A stretch of DNA of 64,000 nucleotides. Origin: an uncultured Parabacteroides sp. GTDB taxonomy: Bacteria > Bacteroidota > Bacteroidia > Bacteroidales > Tannerellaceae. The notes beneath the pieces are model-generated. The model made no database searches, was not told the origin of the DNA, and was given only the letters and a program-made list of their open reading frames with translations. Location: assembly GCA_937894065.1 (NCBI GenBank), contig CALCST010000039.1:1-64000 (forward strand). The letters are read 5' to 3'. The position numbers were made by a program, and so were the translations under genes. Below are positions 25,308 to 35,206 of the stretch, one piece after another. Numbering within the stretch: position 1 is the stretch's first letter; every line of letters begins with the position of its first letter.

Positions 25308-28300
25308 ATGAAAAGAATATTGATTCCATTGTGTCTGGTTTTGGGCAGTACTGTGGCAATGGGCCAGAGATCATATCAGTTCCAGACAAATGACCGTCTT
25401 TTCCAGGAAGGGAAGGAGTTTTTTGTCCAGCAGAACTATTCGGGCTGCATCGATAAACTGGAAGCATATAAGAAACATGCAACAGATGCCGATCTTATTC
25501 AGGAGGCAGACTATATGCTGGTTTGCTCGGCTTTTGAGCAGGGAAGACCGAACGCTGGCGAATTGCTGAAGAATTATCTGGATGTATATCCTGATACTCG
25601 TCATGCTGATGATATTTGTTTCCGAATCGGTTCAGTTCATTTTGGTAATGGTGAATATGAAAAGGCAATATATTGGCTTCAGGAGGCAAATATAGATATG
25701 CTTTCTCCGGAAGAACAGGAGGCTAGCAGTTATCGTCTTGCTTATTCGCTATTGCAGAAAGGTGATTTGGAAAAATCAAGAGCTTACTTTGAACGGATAA
25801 AAGAGATTGGAAGTACATATCAGGAAGCATCAGCATATTATGTTGCTTATATTGATTATGCGGATGGAAAATATAACAAGGCTTTGGTTGAATTCGAAGA
25901 ATTAAGTAACCTGTCTGCATATCAGGAACAATCTGCTTACTACATCACTCAGATATATTTTATACAGAACAAATACAGACAGGCAGCTGAATCCGGAGAG
26001 GATTTGCTGAAGTCATATCCGGACAGCGAGAACAACACTGAAATATATCGTGTTGTCGGTAATTCGTATTATCATTTGGGAAATGAAGTTAAGGCTACAA
26101 AAGCTTTGGCTAAGTATATTTCTGAGGCTGAAAGTCCGTTGAGAAGTGATTTGTATTTACTTGGTGTATGTTATTACAATCAGGGTAAATTCAGCGACGC
26201 AGTGAGATGCTTCGGAAAGACTGTAAGCGAGAACGACGAGCTGACTCAGAATGCTTATCTTTATCTCGGACAGTCGTATCTGAAACTTAACGACAAGAAT
26301 AATGCCCGCATGGCGTTTGAGGCTGCGGCAACTTCTTCATACGATGAGCAGATACGCGAGGTCGCATTATATAACTATGCATTGCTTATCCACGAAACTG
26401 GATTTACTGGATTCGGCGAGTCTGTGACTATATTTGAGGACTTCCTTAATGATTTTCCTAATTCACGATATGCAGATAAGGTGAATGATTATCTTGTGGA
26501 GGTTTATCTTACTACAAAGAACTATGATGCTTCGCTTGCTTCAATACAGAAAATCAAGCATCCGAGTACAAAGATATTGGCAGCAAAGCAAAGTATATTG
26601 TTCCAGTTGGGAACTCAGTCTTTCACTAATGTCAAGCTTGATGAAGCAATAGATTACTTCAGTGAAGCTATAAAGATGGGAGTTTATGACACTGAGGCTC
26701 GCAATGATGCTTATTTCTGGAGGGGAGAATCTTTCTACCGTAAGGGAGAATATGACATTGCTATCTCCGACTACAGAACTTATCTGAACAATACTTCGCA
26801 GCGCAGTGGCGAGATGTATGCTCTTGCATATTATAACCTGGGCTACGGCTATTTCAAGAAGAAAAATTATGACGAGGCTTTGAACCGCTTCCGCCAGTAT
26901 GTGAATATGGTGAGCGACCAGCAAACTGCTTCGTGTGCTGATGCCTATAACAGAATTGGTGACTGTCTGTTCCACAGCCGTCAGTTTGCTGCAGCTGAGG
27001 AAAACTATAACAAGGCTGCACAGCTGTTGCCTTCTGCCGGTGATTATTCTGTTTATCAGAAAGGATTCGTGCTAGGTTTGCAGAAGGATTACAGAGGCAA
27101 AATCAGTACACTGGACAGACTTATCCGAGAATATCCGGAATCGCAGTATGTGGATGATGCTCTGTTTGAGAAAGGACGTGCTTATGTGTTGCTTGGTGAC
27201 GACAATCAGGCAGCAATGGCATTTGAATCTCTTATGAAAAATTATCCTGAAAGCAGTTTGGCGCGTAAGGGTGGAATTCAGCTTGGTCTGATATATTTCA
27301 ATGCCAACAAACCGGAAAAGGCTGCTGAAGCTTATAAGAATGTAATCAGCAAATATCCGGGAACAGAAGAAGCCAAAGTGGCTCTTCAGGATTTGAAGTC
27401 TGTTTATATCGATTTGAATGATATCAATTCGTTTGCGGATTATGTGAACTCTTTGGGTGGAAATGTTCATCTGGAAATCTCTGAACAGGACTCTCTGACA
27501 TATCTCGCTGCCGAAAAATTGTTTATGCGTGGCGACAATGACGGAGCACGACGCAGTATGCAGAATTATTTGCAGCAGTATCCTAAAGGTGCTTTCAGCT
27601 CAAATGCTAATTACTATTTGGGAAGTATAGCATTCTCGCAGAAGAATTATGATGAAGCTGAAACATTCTTTGATTCTGTTATCAAGAGCGGAGATATGAA
27701 ATTTATGGAGGAAGCAGTTGCCCGCAAGTCTGAAATACAATATAACCGCAAGGACTATGCCGCGGCGTTGGAAACATTCCGCCGTTTGCATAAGATTGCA
27801 GAGAATCCGGATAATAAGGAAGCTGCAAGTCTTGGTGTTATGAGATGTGCTTTGCAGATTGGTGATGGAAAAGAAGCTCTTTCTGCAGCAAATGATTTGT
27901 TGAAGAATCAGAAAGTTTCTCCAGAAATTGCAGCTGAGGCGCGTTATGTGAGAGCTAAGGCTTATATGGATTCGAAGAACGAAGAAAAAGCTCTTGCCGA
28001 CTTGAAGATTCTGGCTGAAGATACACGAACAGTGCATGGAGCTGAAGCGCGTTATTTGCTTGCCCAGCTATATTATGACAGCCATGAGGACAAGAAAGCT
28101 GAAAAAGTGCTTGAGGATTTCGCTAAAAACGGAACACCGCATCAGTACTGGCTTGCCCGTGGTTTCATTCTTTGGGCAGATATCTATATCCGTCAGGGTG
28201 ATGATGTTCAGGCACGGGTTTATCTGAACAGCTTGAAGAATAATTACCAGGGTGATGATGATATTGTAGCTATGATTGAAGACCGTTTGGCAAAAATAAA

Positions 28301-28328
28301 TCAAAAAGGAGGAAGCGATGAAAACTAA
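25308..28328 (+). CDS. Secreted 1006-residue tetratricopeptide-repeat protein
   Basis: A periplasmic protein with a signal peptide (cut near AMGQ) and TPR repeats along almost its whole length; many units carry the A-x-YxxG/LG pattern (AYYxLGxxYFxxxxYxxAxxxF). TPR solenoids act as protein scaffolds, for example in envelope assembly or export machines. I start at ATG 25308 rather than the GTG 3 bases earlier. The end overlaps the next gene (outer-membrane barrel) by 11 bases, and a strong Shine-Dalgarno lies in its last codons. The two products therefore probably work as a pair across periplasm and outer membrane; the pathway is unknown to me. Confidence 0.8.
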   Translation: MKRILIPLCLVLGSTVAMGQRSYQFQTNDRLFQEGKEFFVQQNYSGCIDKLEAYKKHATDADLIQEADYMLVCSAFEQGRPNAGELLKNYLDVYPDTRHADDICFRIGSVHFGNGEYEKAIYWLQEANIDMLSPEEQEASSYRLAYSLLQKGDLEKSRAYFERIKEIGSTYQEASAYYVAYIDYADGKYNKALVEFEELSNLSAYQEQSAYYITQIYFIQNKYRQAAESGEDLLKSYPDSENNTEIYRVVGNSYYHLGNEVKATKALAKYISEAESPLRSDLYLLGVCYYNQGKFSDAVRCFGKTVSENDELTQNAYLYLGQSYLKLNDKNNARMAFEAAATSSYDEQIREVALYNYALLIHETGFTGFGESVTIFEDFLNDFPNSRYADKVNDYLVEVYLTTKNYDASLASIQKIKHPSTKILAAKQSILFQLGTQSFTNVKLDEAIDYFSEAIKMGVYDTEARNDAYFWRGESFYRKGEYDIAISDYRTYLNNTSQRSGEMYALAYYNLGYGYFKKKNYDEALNRFRQYVNMVSDQQTASCADAYNRIGDCLFHSRQFAAAEENYNKAAQLLPSAGDYSVYQKGFVLGLQKDYRGKISTLDRLIREYPESQYVDDALFEKGRAYVLLGDDNQAAMAFESLMKNYPESSLARKGGIQLGLIYFNANKPEKAAEAYKNVISKYPGTEEAKVALQDLKSVYIDLNDINSFADYVNSLGGNVHLEISEQDSLTYLAAEKLFMRGDNDGARRSMQNYLQQYPKGAFSSNANYYLGSIAFSQKNYDEAETFFDSVIKSGDMKFMEEAVARKSEIQYNRKDYAAALETFRRLHKIAENPDNKEAASLGVMRCALQIGDGKEALSAANDLLKNQKVSPEIAAEARYVRAKAYMDSKNEEKALADLKILAEDTRTVHGAEARYLLAQLYYDSHEDKKAEKVLEDFAKNGTPHQYWLARGFILWADIYIRQGDDVQARVYLNSLKNNYQGDDDIVAMIEDRLAKINQKGGSDEN
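28307..28313 (+). promoter_or_regulatory. Shine-Dalgarno AAGGAGG for the barrel gene
   Basis: Consensus ribosome site four bases before ATG 28318, inside the last codons of the TPR gene. Such sites are rare in this window; here it fits translational coupling. Confidence 0.6.
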
Positions 28329-30087
28329 CAAATCGACAAAAGTACTTTGTGTTATAGCGATGTTGGGATGCGCTTCCGGCATCATGGCACAGGAGGAAGT
28401 AAACAAGGAAGAAAAGAACCTGAACCGCGAGATGACTCTCGAAAGGGAATATGACCCTTCTGTTCAGGATGCAAATAAAGTAAATACATTGCCTGCCGTG
28501 AAAGAGCCGACAGTGAAGAAGCGCGCTATAGACTATGCCGTGTTTGCCGTGCCTACAGAACCTGAAAAGCAGATTTCTGTTTTGCCTTCAGGAAAGATTA
28601 TGGCTGATATGGATTATAACAAACGCCGCGGTTATCTGAATCTTGCTGCAGGTATGAATCTTAATATAAACGGTGATTTCGGTTATCATATATTGAGTAC
28701 GGAGAAAGACAATTTGAATGTTTATTTGTCTCACCGTTCGACTAACGGCAATATAGATTATATCCAGATTGATGATAAGGTGAAGGCTAAGTTGAATGAT
28801 AATCTGGGTGGATTGAATTACAAGCATAAATTTGAGAAGGCTGTATTCAATATCGGTGCAAAATATGGTTATTCAGGTTTCAACTATTATGGCTTGCCTG
28901 TAACTGGTAATTTGGAAGAAGCAGGAACAAATCTGGATTTGGCTGACAGAACAACAAACCAGGTTAATCAGACAATAGGTGCAAATATCGGTATCGAATC
29001 TGAAGACGAGGAAGCTCCTTTCGGATATATGGTGGACTTCGACTACATTAATTTTTCTCATAAATATGGTGCAGATGCGAAGAGCGACGGTCCGACTGAG
29101 AATACTTTTGAGCTTAAATTTAATTTGTTTGCTCCTTTCGGAGGAAATCAGAGAATTGGTCTTGCCGGTTTGGCTGAGTATTTCAGCTACAACCTTCCGG
29201 AACGATGCTCCTTTGAAAACCATGCAGAAGTTATTTTGAATCCATATTATACTATTGAAGGTGATATATGGAATCTTAAACTTGGAGCAAAGGCTATGAT
29301 TGTTACTGGAGAAAACAGTAAGTTTGCTGCATCTCCGGATATTGCTTTTGATGTTGAAGTGGCAGATAAAACTGTTTTCTATTTGAAAGCGGACGGAAAA
29401 CTTTACTCAAATAGTATGTATGAGACTGCTCTTGTAAACAGATATGTAAATCCTACAGAAGAATTGATGCCGTCTCGTAACTGGTTGGATGCAAATCTGG
29501 GTATTAAGAGTGGCGTTGTTCCTGGTTTCTGGTTTGATGTTTTCGCTGGTTATAAGATAACAAGCAGTGATGTTCTTTATTTGCCGTCACGAGTATTTGA
29601 GCAGGATGGTTTTGGCAACTTTGCTGAAGCGATGAGTGATATCAATACAAAACGCTTCTTTGCCGGAGTTAATTTGAAATATAATTATCAGAAGTTATTT
29701 GAGATAAACCTGAAAGGAGTGTATAATAACTGGAAGGCAAATTATGGTGATTCATGGATAGGAGGAGAAGCAAATGCTGAGTTGGATAGAGTTTGGGGTA
29801 AACCGACTGCTGAAATCAATGCTGGTGTTACTGTCCGTCCTATTGACAAACTTGCTGTAGATGTGAATTATTATCTGGCTACAGGACGTTATACTCAGCT
29901 TGGCGGTAATGAGGAAGTGAATCTGAACAATATCAATGAACTGAATATTCGCGGTATGTATAATATAAACAAAACATTTAGCGTGAATGTACAGTTGAAC
30001 AATGTGTTGTTCCAGAAGTATGATATTTATTATGGTTATCCGGCTCAGGGATTTAATTTGATGGGGGGAATTAATGTTAATTTTTAG
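28318..30087 (+). CDS. Outer-membrane beta-barrel protein, partner of TPR protein
   Basis: A 589-residue exported protein (signal peptide cut near GIMAQ) with a charged N-terminal stretch (about 25-90), then many alternating amphipathic strands rich in Tyr, Gly and Asn, and an end (GFNLMGGINVNF) closing in an aromatic residue as outer-membrane barrels do. It resembles TonB-receptor-like barrels lacking the plug, not a SusC. It overlaps the TPR gene and is ended by a strong terminator about 125 bases on. Likely an outer-membrane component working with the TPR scaffold; precise role unknown. Confidence 0.75.
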   Translation: MKTNKSTKVLCVIAMLGCASGIMAQEEVNKEEKNLNREMTLEREYDPSVQDANKVNTLPAVKEPTVKKRAIDYAVFAVPTEPEKQISVLPSGKIMADMDYNKRRGYLNLAAGMNLNINGDFGYHILSTEKDNLNVYLSHRSTNGNIDYIQIDDKVKAKLNDNLGGLNYKHKFEKAVFNIGAKYGYSGFNYYGLPVTGNLEEAGTNLDLADRTTNQVNQTIGANIGIESEDEEAPFGYMVDFDYINFSHKYGADAKSDGPTENTFELKFNLFAPFGGNQRIGLAGLAEYFSYNLPERCSFENHAEVILNPYYTIEGDIWNLKLGAKAMIVTGENSKFAASPDIAFDVEVADKTVFYLKADGKLYSNSMYETALVNRYVNPTEELMPSRNWLDANLGIKSGVVPGFWFDVFAGYKITSSDVLYLPSRVFEQDGFGNFAEAMSDINTKRFFAGVNLKYNYQKLFEINLKGVYNNWKANYGDSWIGGEANAELDRVWGKPTAEINAGVTVRPIDKLAVDVNYYLATGRYTQLGGNEEVNLNNINELNIRGMYNINKTFSVNVQLNNVLFQKYDIYYGYPAQGFNLMGGINVNF

Positions 30088-30170
30088 GAGTTAAGGAGTT
30101 AAGAAGTCAAGTAGTAAGTATATTAATATTCTTGTCATCTTGTCAACTTGTTAACTCGTCAACTGAAAAT
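30088..30170. repeat. Octamer palindromic block after the barrel gene
   Basis: Left arm GGAGTTAAGGAGTTAAGAAG and AGTCAAGTAG at the stop; right arm CTTGTCATCTTGTCAACTTG and TTAACTCGTCAACTG near 30133-30166. Confidence 0.75.
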
Positions 30171-30212
30171 ATTGATTACAAAACCTTATTCAAGTAATAT
30201 GTGTTTATGTTG

Positions 30213-30249
30213 ACCGGTAAAGTCCATTATTGGGCTTTGCCGGTTTTTA
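30213..30249 (+). terminator. Terminator of the TPR/barrel operon
   Basis: 13-pair stem (30213-30225 with 30232-30244, two G-T), loop 6, then T5. Lies after the octamer block. Confidence 0.85.
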
Positions 30250-30463
30250 TTTTATGAACTTTGGACTGGTACGTAAAACATGATGTTTCGTACAAATAAC
30301 CTTAATAATGGATAATAAATAAGTTGAGGTTATTATAAAGGTATGTATGTTTATTATCTTTGTATAATGGAAACAAGCGAGTTTGTCAGTATGTCGAAAC
30401 TTGGTAATTGGAATGTAACTTACAAACTCAAAAACTTATAAACTCAAAAAAAAATTTTTGCCT
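30250..30463 (+). other. Promoter region of DUF6383 protein B with octamer leader
   Basis: A -7 box TATCTTTG lies at 30355-30362 and the leader is about 95 bases, ending in repeated AACTTACAAACT / CAAAAACT octamers (30417-30448), the same right-arm unit as in the palindromic blocks, here inside a 5' UTR. No other gene is visible. Confidence 0.6.
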
Positions 30464-32953
30464 ATGAGAAAAGAACTATTACTTTTTGCATCTACAATAT
30501 TGGCTTCATCTTCTGTTTTTGCTGTTGACGGTGATATAGTGAATGGCAACTATTATAAATTGGGAGAGAATGAAGGCCTATATATAAACAGAGGTGATTC
30601 TGTTGTGCTTGTAGAATCAACAGAGAAAGCATTCAAGACAGACTCTGTTTTCTGGAGTGTTACTGAGAAGAGAGAAGATGGCTCAGGTGCTTATCTTTAT
30701 AAATTCGTCAATAAGGCAACAAACAAGGCTATAAGTTTTGATGCTGCTGAATTTTTCCAGATTGCAACTGGAGAGAAAATTGCAATTGCTGAGAGTGGAA
30801 CGGAAATAAAATACTTGAAATATTTCATCAGCGGAGAGCAGAAATATGTAGGAAAGAATGATAAAGATGTATTGAAATCTTTTGATGATGAGACTAAAGT
30901 GTCATCTCAGAAAATGACAATATTCGATGTTAATCATTCAAGAGCTATGACAGTAGCTGACTTGCATGAACAGACTACATATTCAATGGATATACTTTCT
31001 TCTTTGGAAGGTGTGACTGATGGTGCTTACTATTTTGAGGAAGTTTCAGAAGGTGTATTCAATATCAAGTCTGCAAAAACAGGAAACTATTTGTCTGTAG
31101 ATTCAGTAATGGCAACAAAGAGTGCTGACGATCCTCAGTTCGGCTTTAAGTTCGCTTTTAAGAAAAAAGAATATGCTTCTGCTAAGGATTTCAAACTTTT
31201 GCTTGATGAGGCTACTGATAAGGTGGTAATTGCTATGGCAGGCAAAACACTTAAACTGGAAGGAGAAGAAATAAAGCTTTCATATGTTTCAGATAATGTA
31301 ATTTTAGGTAAGACGACATTAGATTCTTCAGAAGCTTATGTTACTGTTTCTTTTGCTGATAACGCAGAACCTAAAAATGGAGAAAAACTTTCATTTGACA
31401 GACCATCGTTTGGTAAGTCAACAGCATGGACTCCATCAGAAAAGGCATATATCATTACAAAAGTTGCAACAGGAGCAAATGCTGTAGAAAACGGTAAAAT
31501 CTGGGGCGCTGAGTTTGCTAATCTTGATAACGAAGAAAATAAGCTTGGTTTTGTGAAAGTAGCAGCTTCAGCTTATTTGCCGGAAACTTATAACTACATT
31601 GAGAAAATAGAGGAAAACGGAAAGATTACATATACTATTTCCAACGGTTTTTATAATGACTCAAAGACTGTAGCATTGAAAGAAGTTCCTGGAGCTGCTG
31701 ATACGTTTGTAGCATCTCTTTCTTCAGAAGCTGATACATTCAAAGTTCAGGCAATTGATGCTCTTCCTGGATTTATTAATCTGACAGCTAAAGAAGCTCA
31801 GGATACAAGATGGTCAATGGAAATCATCACAAACTTGGGTAACAGTGTCTATGTTGTAGATAAGGAAAATTATCTGTATGGACAGAATCTTGAAAATGCA
31901 AGTGAGGCATACAGCTTCAAGCTTAATATAGAAAAAACAGTTAAGTCTCCATCTGAAAAGACTGAGTTTAATGTTTATTCAATAGTTGATGACGAGGGTA
32001 GAAAAGTCGGTTTTGACAATAGTGGCAAGATGACTTTGAGCAATGATGTGAATGCTTTGCGTTTTGTTTTCAAGACATTAGCAGAAGGAAAACAGATGGT
32101 TATTTATATGTCTGATGAAGCTGATTCAAATGCTGGTGCAGGTTCATTGAAAGTGGATGGTTCACAGAGCAATATCGTGAAACTTGAAAGAGCTGATTAT
32201 CAGTGGGGCGACTATACTTCATTCAATATCGTACCTCAGGAAGCTCCTGCATACGAAGTATTGTCGGAAGGACATTACAGAATGCAGTCTGCATTCAACA
32301 ATACATTGGCAATTGTCCGCGATGGTAACAAGGCTTTGATGAAAGCAGTTTCTGAATTGCCAGAAGTAACAGAAGACAATTTCAAACTGTATGTTGATAC
32401 AATTCAGGTAAAAGATGCACTTAAACCTTTGTATGCTATTTCTACTTCTTCAATTTCAGGAGATAAGAGTTCTAGAGCTTATCTGTGTGTTGAGGAAAAT
32501 AACGGAGTTCAGTCTGTTGTATTCAAGGATTATACAGATGCAGAAATGGAAAAGGCTCTTGAAAAAGATGAAATGAAATCAGCATTCTGGACGTTTAAGA
32601 TTGAAGATGACGGTTGTCTGATTCAGAATGACAAAACTGAAAAATATCTTTACCAAGATAAGGATGCTTTGGCTTTGGCAGAATTGTCTGGAGCATTAAC
32701 ATTTGAAGTAGAACGAGTTTCTGCACCAACATCTGTTGAGGCTGTTGAAGAACCAACAGGAATTTTGGTTACAACAGTAAATGGGGCTTTGGTTGTGAGA
32801 AATGCTGCAGGTGAAAGAGTTTTGGTTTCTGACATTGTAGGTAGAATTGTTGTTGATAAAGTGCTGACTTCAGACAATGTTTCTTTGTCTGTTCCTTCAG
32901 GTATTATGCTTGTAAAAGCAGGAAAAGAATGCTTCAAGGTTATTGTCAGATAA
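30464..32953 (+). CDS. Large secreted DUF6383 protein B (function unknown)
   Basis: An 829-residue protein, start at ATG 30464 (the in-frame TTG 6 bases earlier is less likely). Signal peptide cut near SSVFA. Body beta-rich with repeated short segments of the type YxxKLxxxEGLYxNRGDSVVLVES near the N-terminus, aromatic- and Lys/Asp-rich, few Cys. The final ~75 residues (from about TGILVTTVNGALVVRNAAG to FKVIVR) align with the tail of the 940-residue protein (NAAG, I-x-GR/Q-x-V, VLTSDN, P-x-GI, FKV all shared). The rest of the two proteins shows little obvious similarity by eye. No codon shift occurs in this tail. Confidence 0.65.
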   Translation: MRKELLLFASTILASSSVFAVDGDIVNGNYYKLGENEGLYINRGDSVVLVESTEKAFKTDSVFWSVTEKREDGSGAYLYKFVNKATNKAISFDAAEFFQIATGEKIAIAESGTEIKYLKYFISGEQKYVGKNDKDVLKSFDDETKVSSQKMTIFDVNHSRAMTVADLHEQTTYSMDILSSLEGVTDGAYYFEEVSEGVFNIKSAKTGNYLSVDSVMATKSADDPQFGFKFAFKKKEYASAKDFKLLLDEATDKVVIAMAGKTLKLEGEEIKLSYVSDNVILGKTTLDSSEAYVTVSFADNAEPKNGEKLSFDRPSFGKSTAWTPSEKAYIITKVATGANAVENGKIWGAEFANLDNEENKLGFVKVAASAYLPETYNYIEKIEENGKITYTISNGFYNDSKTVALKEVPGAADTFVASLSSEADTFKVQAIDALPGFINLTAKEAQDTRWSMEIITNLGNSVYVVDKENYLYGQNLENASEAYSFKLNIEKTVKSPSEKTEFNVYSIVDDEGRKVGFDNSGKMTLSNDVNALRFVFKTLAEGKQMVIYMSDEADSNAGAGSLKVDGSQSNIVKLERADYQWGDYTSFNIVPQEAPAYEVLSEGHYRMQSAFNNTLAIVRDGNKALMKAVSELPEVTEDNFKLYVDTIQVKDALKPLYAISTSSISGDKSSRAYLCVEENNGVQSVVFKDYTDAEMEKALEKDEMKSAFWTFKIEDDGCLIQNDKTEKYLYQDKDALALAELSGALTFEVERVSAPTSVEAVEEPTGILVTTVNGALVVRNAAGERVLVSDIVGRIVVDKVLTSDNVSLSVPSGIMLVKAGKECFKVIVR

Positions 32954-32977
32954 ATAAGATATAATGAATTTACTTGT

Positions 32978-33011
32978 AAAGGAGGCTGGTGTTTAACCAG
33001 TCTCCTTTTTT
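32978..33011 (+). terminator. Terminator of DUF6383 protein B
   Basis: 13-pair stem (32978-32990 with 32996-33008, one G-T), loop GTTTA, then T's. Confidence 0.9.
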
Positions 33012-33078
33012 GATATTAATGTAACGGGCTTATCCAACTTTAAAGTTGGGCAACTGAATAAACTTAAATTATATGTAT

Positions 33079-33086
33079 TACCTTTG
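33079..33086 (+). promoter_or_regulatory. -7 promoter box (TACCTTTG) of the fbp operon
   Basis: Perfect TAnnTTTG about 100 bases before the fbp start. The leader carries AACTT/AAGTT motifs related to the octamer family (33035-33055, 33106-33150). Confidence 0.65.
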
Positions 33087-33186
33087 TAGTATATTCTGAG
33101 GTTTTTCAAGTTTTTGATCTGAAACTTCTCAAGTTACAAACTTTGCTCAACCTGAATTGTTAATCAAGAAAAGAAGTATAAAGCAG

Positions 33187-35202
33187 ATGGTAAAAGACAT
33201 AACACCTGAGGTGATATTGAACGACTTGCGTTATTTGCAGTTGTTGTCACGCAGTTTTCCGACAATTGCAGATGCCAGTACGGAAATAATAAATTTGGAG
33301 GCAATATTGAATCTCCCCAAGGGAACAGAGCATTTCCTGAGTGATGTTCATGGAGAATATCAGGCATTCAACCATGTCTTGAAGAATGCGTCGGGAGCTG
33401 TAAAGCGAAAGGTGAATGAAATATTCAATAATACATTGCGCGATTCCGAGAAAAAGGAGTTGTGTACTCTGATTTATTATCCGGAGGAGAAACTGGAGCT
33501 GGTACGTTCGAAGGAGGCAGATTTGGACGACTGGTATATGATTCGTCTGAATCAGTTGGTGCGTGTTTGCCGTAATGTATCATCTAAATATACTCGTTCG
33601 AAGGTGAGGAAGGCTTTGCCTCGTGAGTTCTCTTATATAATTCAGGAGTTGCTGCATGAATCTTCTTCTGAACCAAATAAATCTGCTTATGTGGACCAGA
33701 TTATCAATACGATAATATCAACGGGTAGGGCTAATGAATTTATTGTTGCTATGTGTAACCTGATTCAGAGGCTCACAATAGACCAGTTGCATATTATCGG
33801 TGATATATATGACAGAGGTCCGGGTGCTCATGTGATTATGGACACTCTCTGTGATTACCATAATTGTGATATACAGTGGGGAAACCATGATATATTGTGG
33901 ATGGGAGCTGCTGCAGGAAATCTGGGAAGTATAGCGAATGTGGTCCGTATGTGTCTGCGATATGGCAATCTTGCCACTCTGGAAGATGGATATGGAATAA
34001 ATCTTCTTCCTTTGGCTACGTTCGCAATGGAAACATATGCCAATGATTCGTGTGATCGCTTTATGCCTAAAAGTGGCGCGCAGGATATGGCTTTTGATGA
34101 GAAAACAATACGTCTTATATCACAGATGCATAAGGCTATGACTGTGATACAGTTGAAAATCGAGGGCGACATTATCCGCAGGAATCCAAGTTATGATATG
34201 AATGACAGATTGCTCCTGCATCGTATGGATTTGGATAAAGGAACTATTATTTTGGACGATGGAGTTGAGTATGAGTTGCTGGATTCTCATTGGCCGACTA
34301 TAGATAAGAACGATCCGTATCGTCTTTCACCAGGAGAAGAGGAATTGATGCAACGTATTTTGCATTCATTCAAGAGCAGTGAAAAGCTGCACAAACATAT
34401 ACGTCTGCTGTTTACTAATGGTGGAATGTATAAGGTTTGTAATTCAAACCTACTTTTCCATGCTTCTGTGCCTTTGAATGAGGACAAGACTTTGAAGACT
34501 ATAAATATTGCAGGAACAGACTATAAAGGAAAAGCTTTGCTTGACAGAGTGGACCAGCTTGTACGTATTGCCTATTTCGGTTCGGAAGATGAAAAGGAAT
34601 ATAATTTTGCTGTTGACTATGTATGGTATTTGTGGTGCGGCAAAGAATCTCCTTTGTTCGACAAGAAACGTATGGCAACATTTGAACGCTATCTGATAGC
34701 AAACAAAGAGGCCCATAAAGAAGAAAAAGGAGCTTATTATACACTCAGACAGGAAGAGGATGTATGTGATATGCTGTTGGATGAGTTTGGTGTTGTGGGT
34801 TCGCACCGTCATATAATAAACGGCCATGTTCCTGTCCGTTCTATAAAGGGTGAGAATCCAATCAAGGCAAACGGTAAACTTATAGTAATCGACGGCGGTT
34901 TTTCAAAAGCATATCATAGGGAAACTGGTATTGCCGGATATACACTGGTATATCATTCAAGAGGTTTCCAGCTTGTGCAGCATGAACCGTTTGAATCTAC
35001 AGACAAAGCTATAGAAGAAGGGTTGGATATACGCTCTACTACTATTGTCGTTGAGTTGAGTTCGCATAGGCAAATGGTGAAGGATACGGACAAAGGTCTG
35101 GAGCTTCAAAAACAAATACACGATTTGGAGAAACTTCTATATGCATATAGAGGCGGATTTATTCAGGAAAGGGAAAGAGTCAACAGGTTTTACAGGAATT
35201 GA
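33187..35202 (+). CDS. fbp: Fructose-1,6-bisphosphatase, class III
   Basis: A 671-residue gluconeogenic enzyme removing the 1-phosphate of fructose 1,6-bisphosphate. Class III enzymes are metallophosphatases; the metal motifs are visible: FLSDVHGEY (about 48-56, DxH), GDIYDRGPGAH (about 204-214) and WGNHDILWMG (about 231-240), and a late HIINGHVPV. The length is standard for the class. I choose ATG 33187; the TTG at 33157 would add ten basic residues. The FecCD-type permease starts 4 bases after the stop, so fbp heads an operon of mixed function. Confidence 0.93.
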   Translation: MVKDITPEVILNDLRYLQLLSRSFPTIADASTEIINLEAILNLPKGTEHFLSDVHGEYQAFNHVLKNASGAVKRKVNEIFNNTLRDSEKKELCTLIYYPEEKLELVRSKEADLDDWYMIRLNQLVRVCRNVSSKYTRSKVRKALPREFSYIIQELLHESSSEPNKSAYVDQIINTIISTGRANEFIVAMCNLIQRLTIDQLHIIGDIYDRGPGAHVIMDTLCDYHNCDIQWGNHDILWMGAAAGNLGSIANVVRMCLRYGNLATLEDGYGINLLPLATFAMETYANDSCDRFMPKSGAQDMAFDEKTIRLISQMHKAMTVIQLKIEGDIIRRNPSYDMNDRLLLHRMDLDKGTIILDDGVEYELLDSHWPTIDKNDPYRLSPGEEELMQRILHSFKSSEKLHKHIRLLFTNGGMYKVCNSNLLFHASVPLNEDKTLKTINIAGTDYKGKALLDRVDQLVRIAYFGSEDEKEYNFAVDYVWYLWCGKESPLFDKKRMATFERYLIANKEAHKEEKGAYYTLRQEEDVCDMLLDEFGVVGSHRHIINGHVPVRSIKGENPIKANGKLIVIDGGFSKAYHRETGIAGYTLVYHSRGFQLVQHEPFESTDKAIEEGLDIRSTTIVVELSSHRQMVKDTDKGLELQKQIHDLEKLLYAYRGGFIQERERVNRFYRN

Positions 35203-35206
35203 GGCA

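Noticed and set aside
35141..35206. Upstream extension of the FecCD permease within fbp
   Set aside because: Would create a 62-base overlap and a non-hydrophobic start; ATG 35207 fits the family and the 4-base gap.
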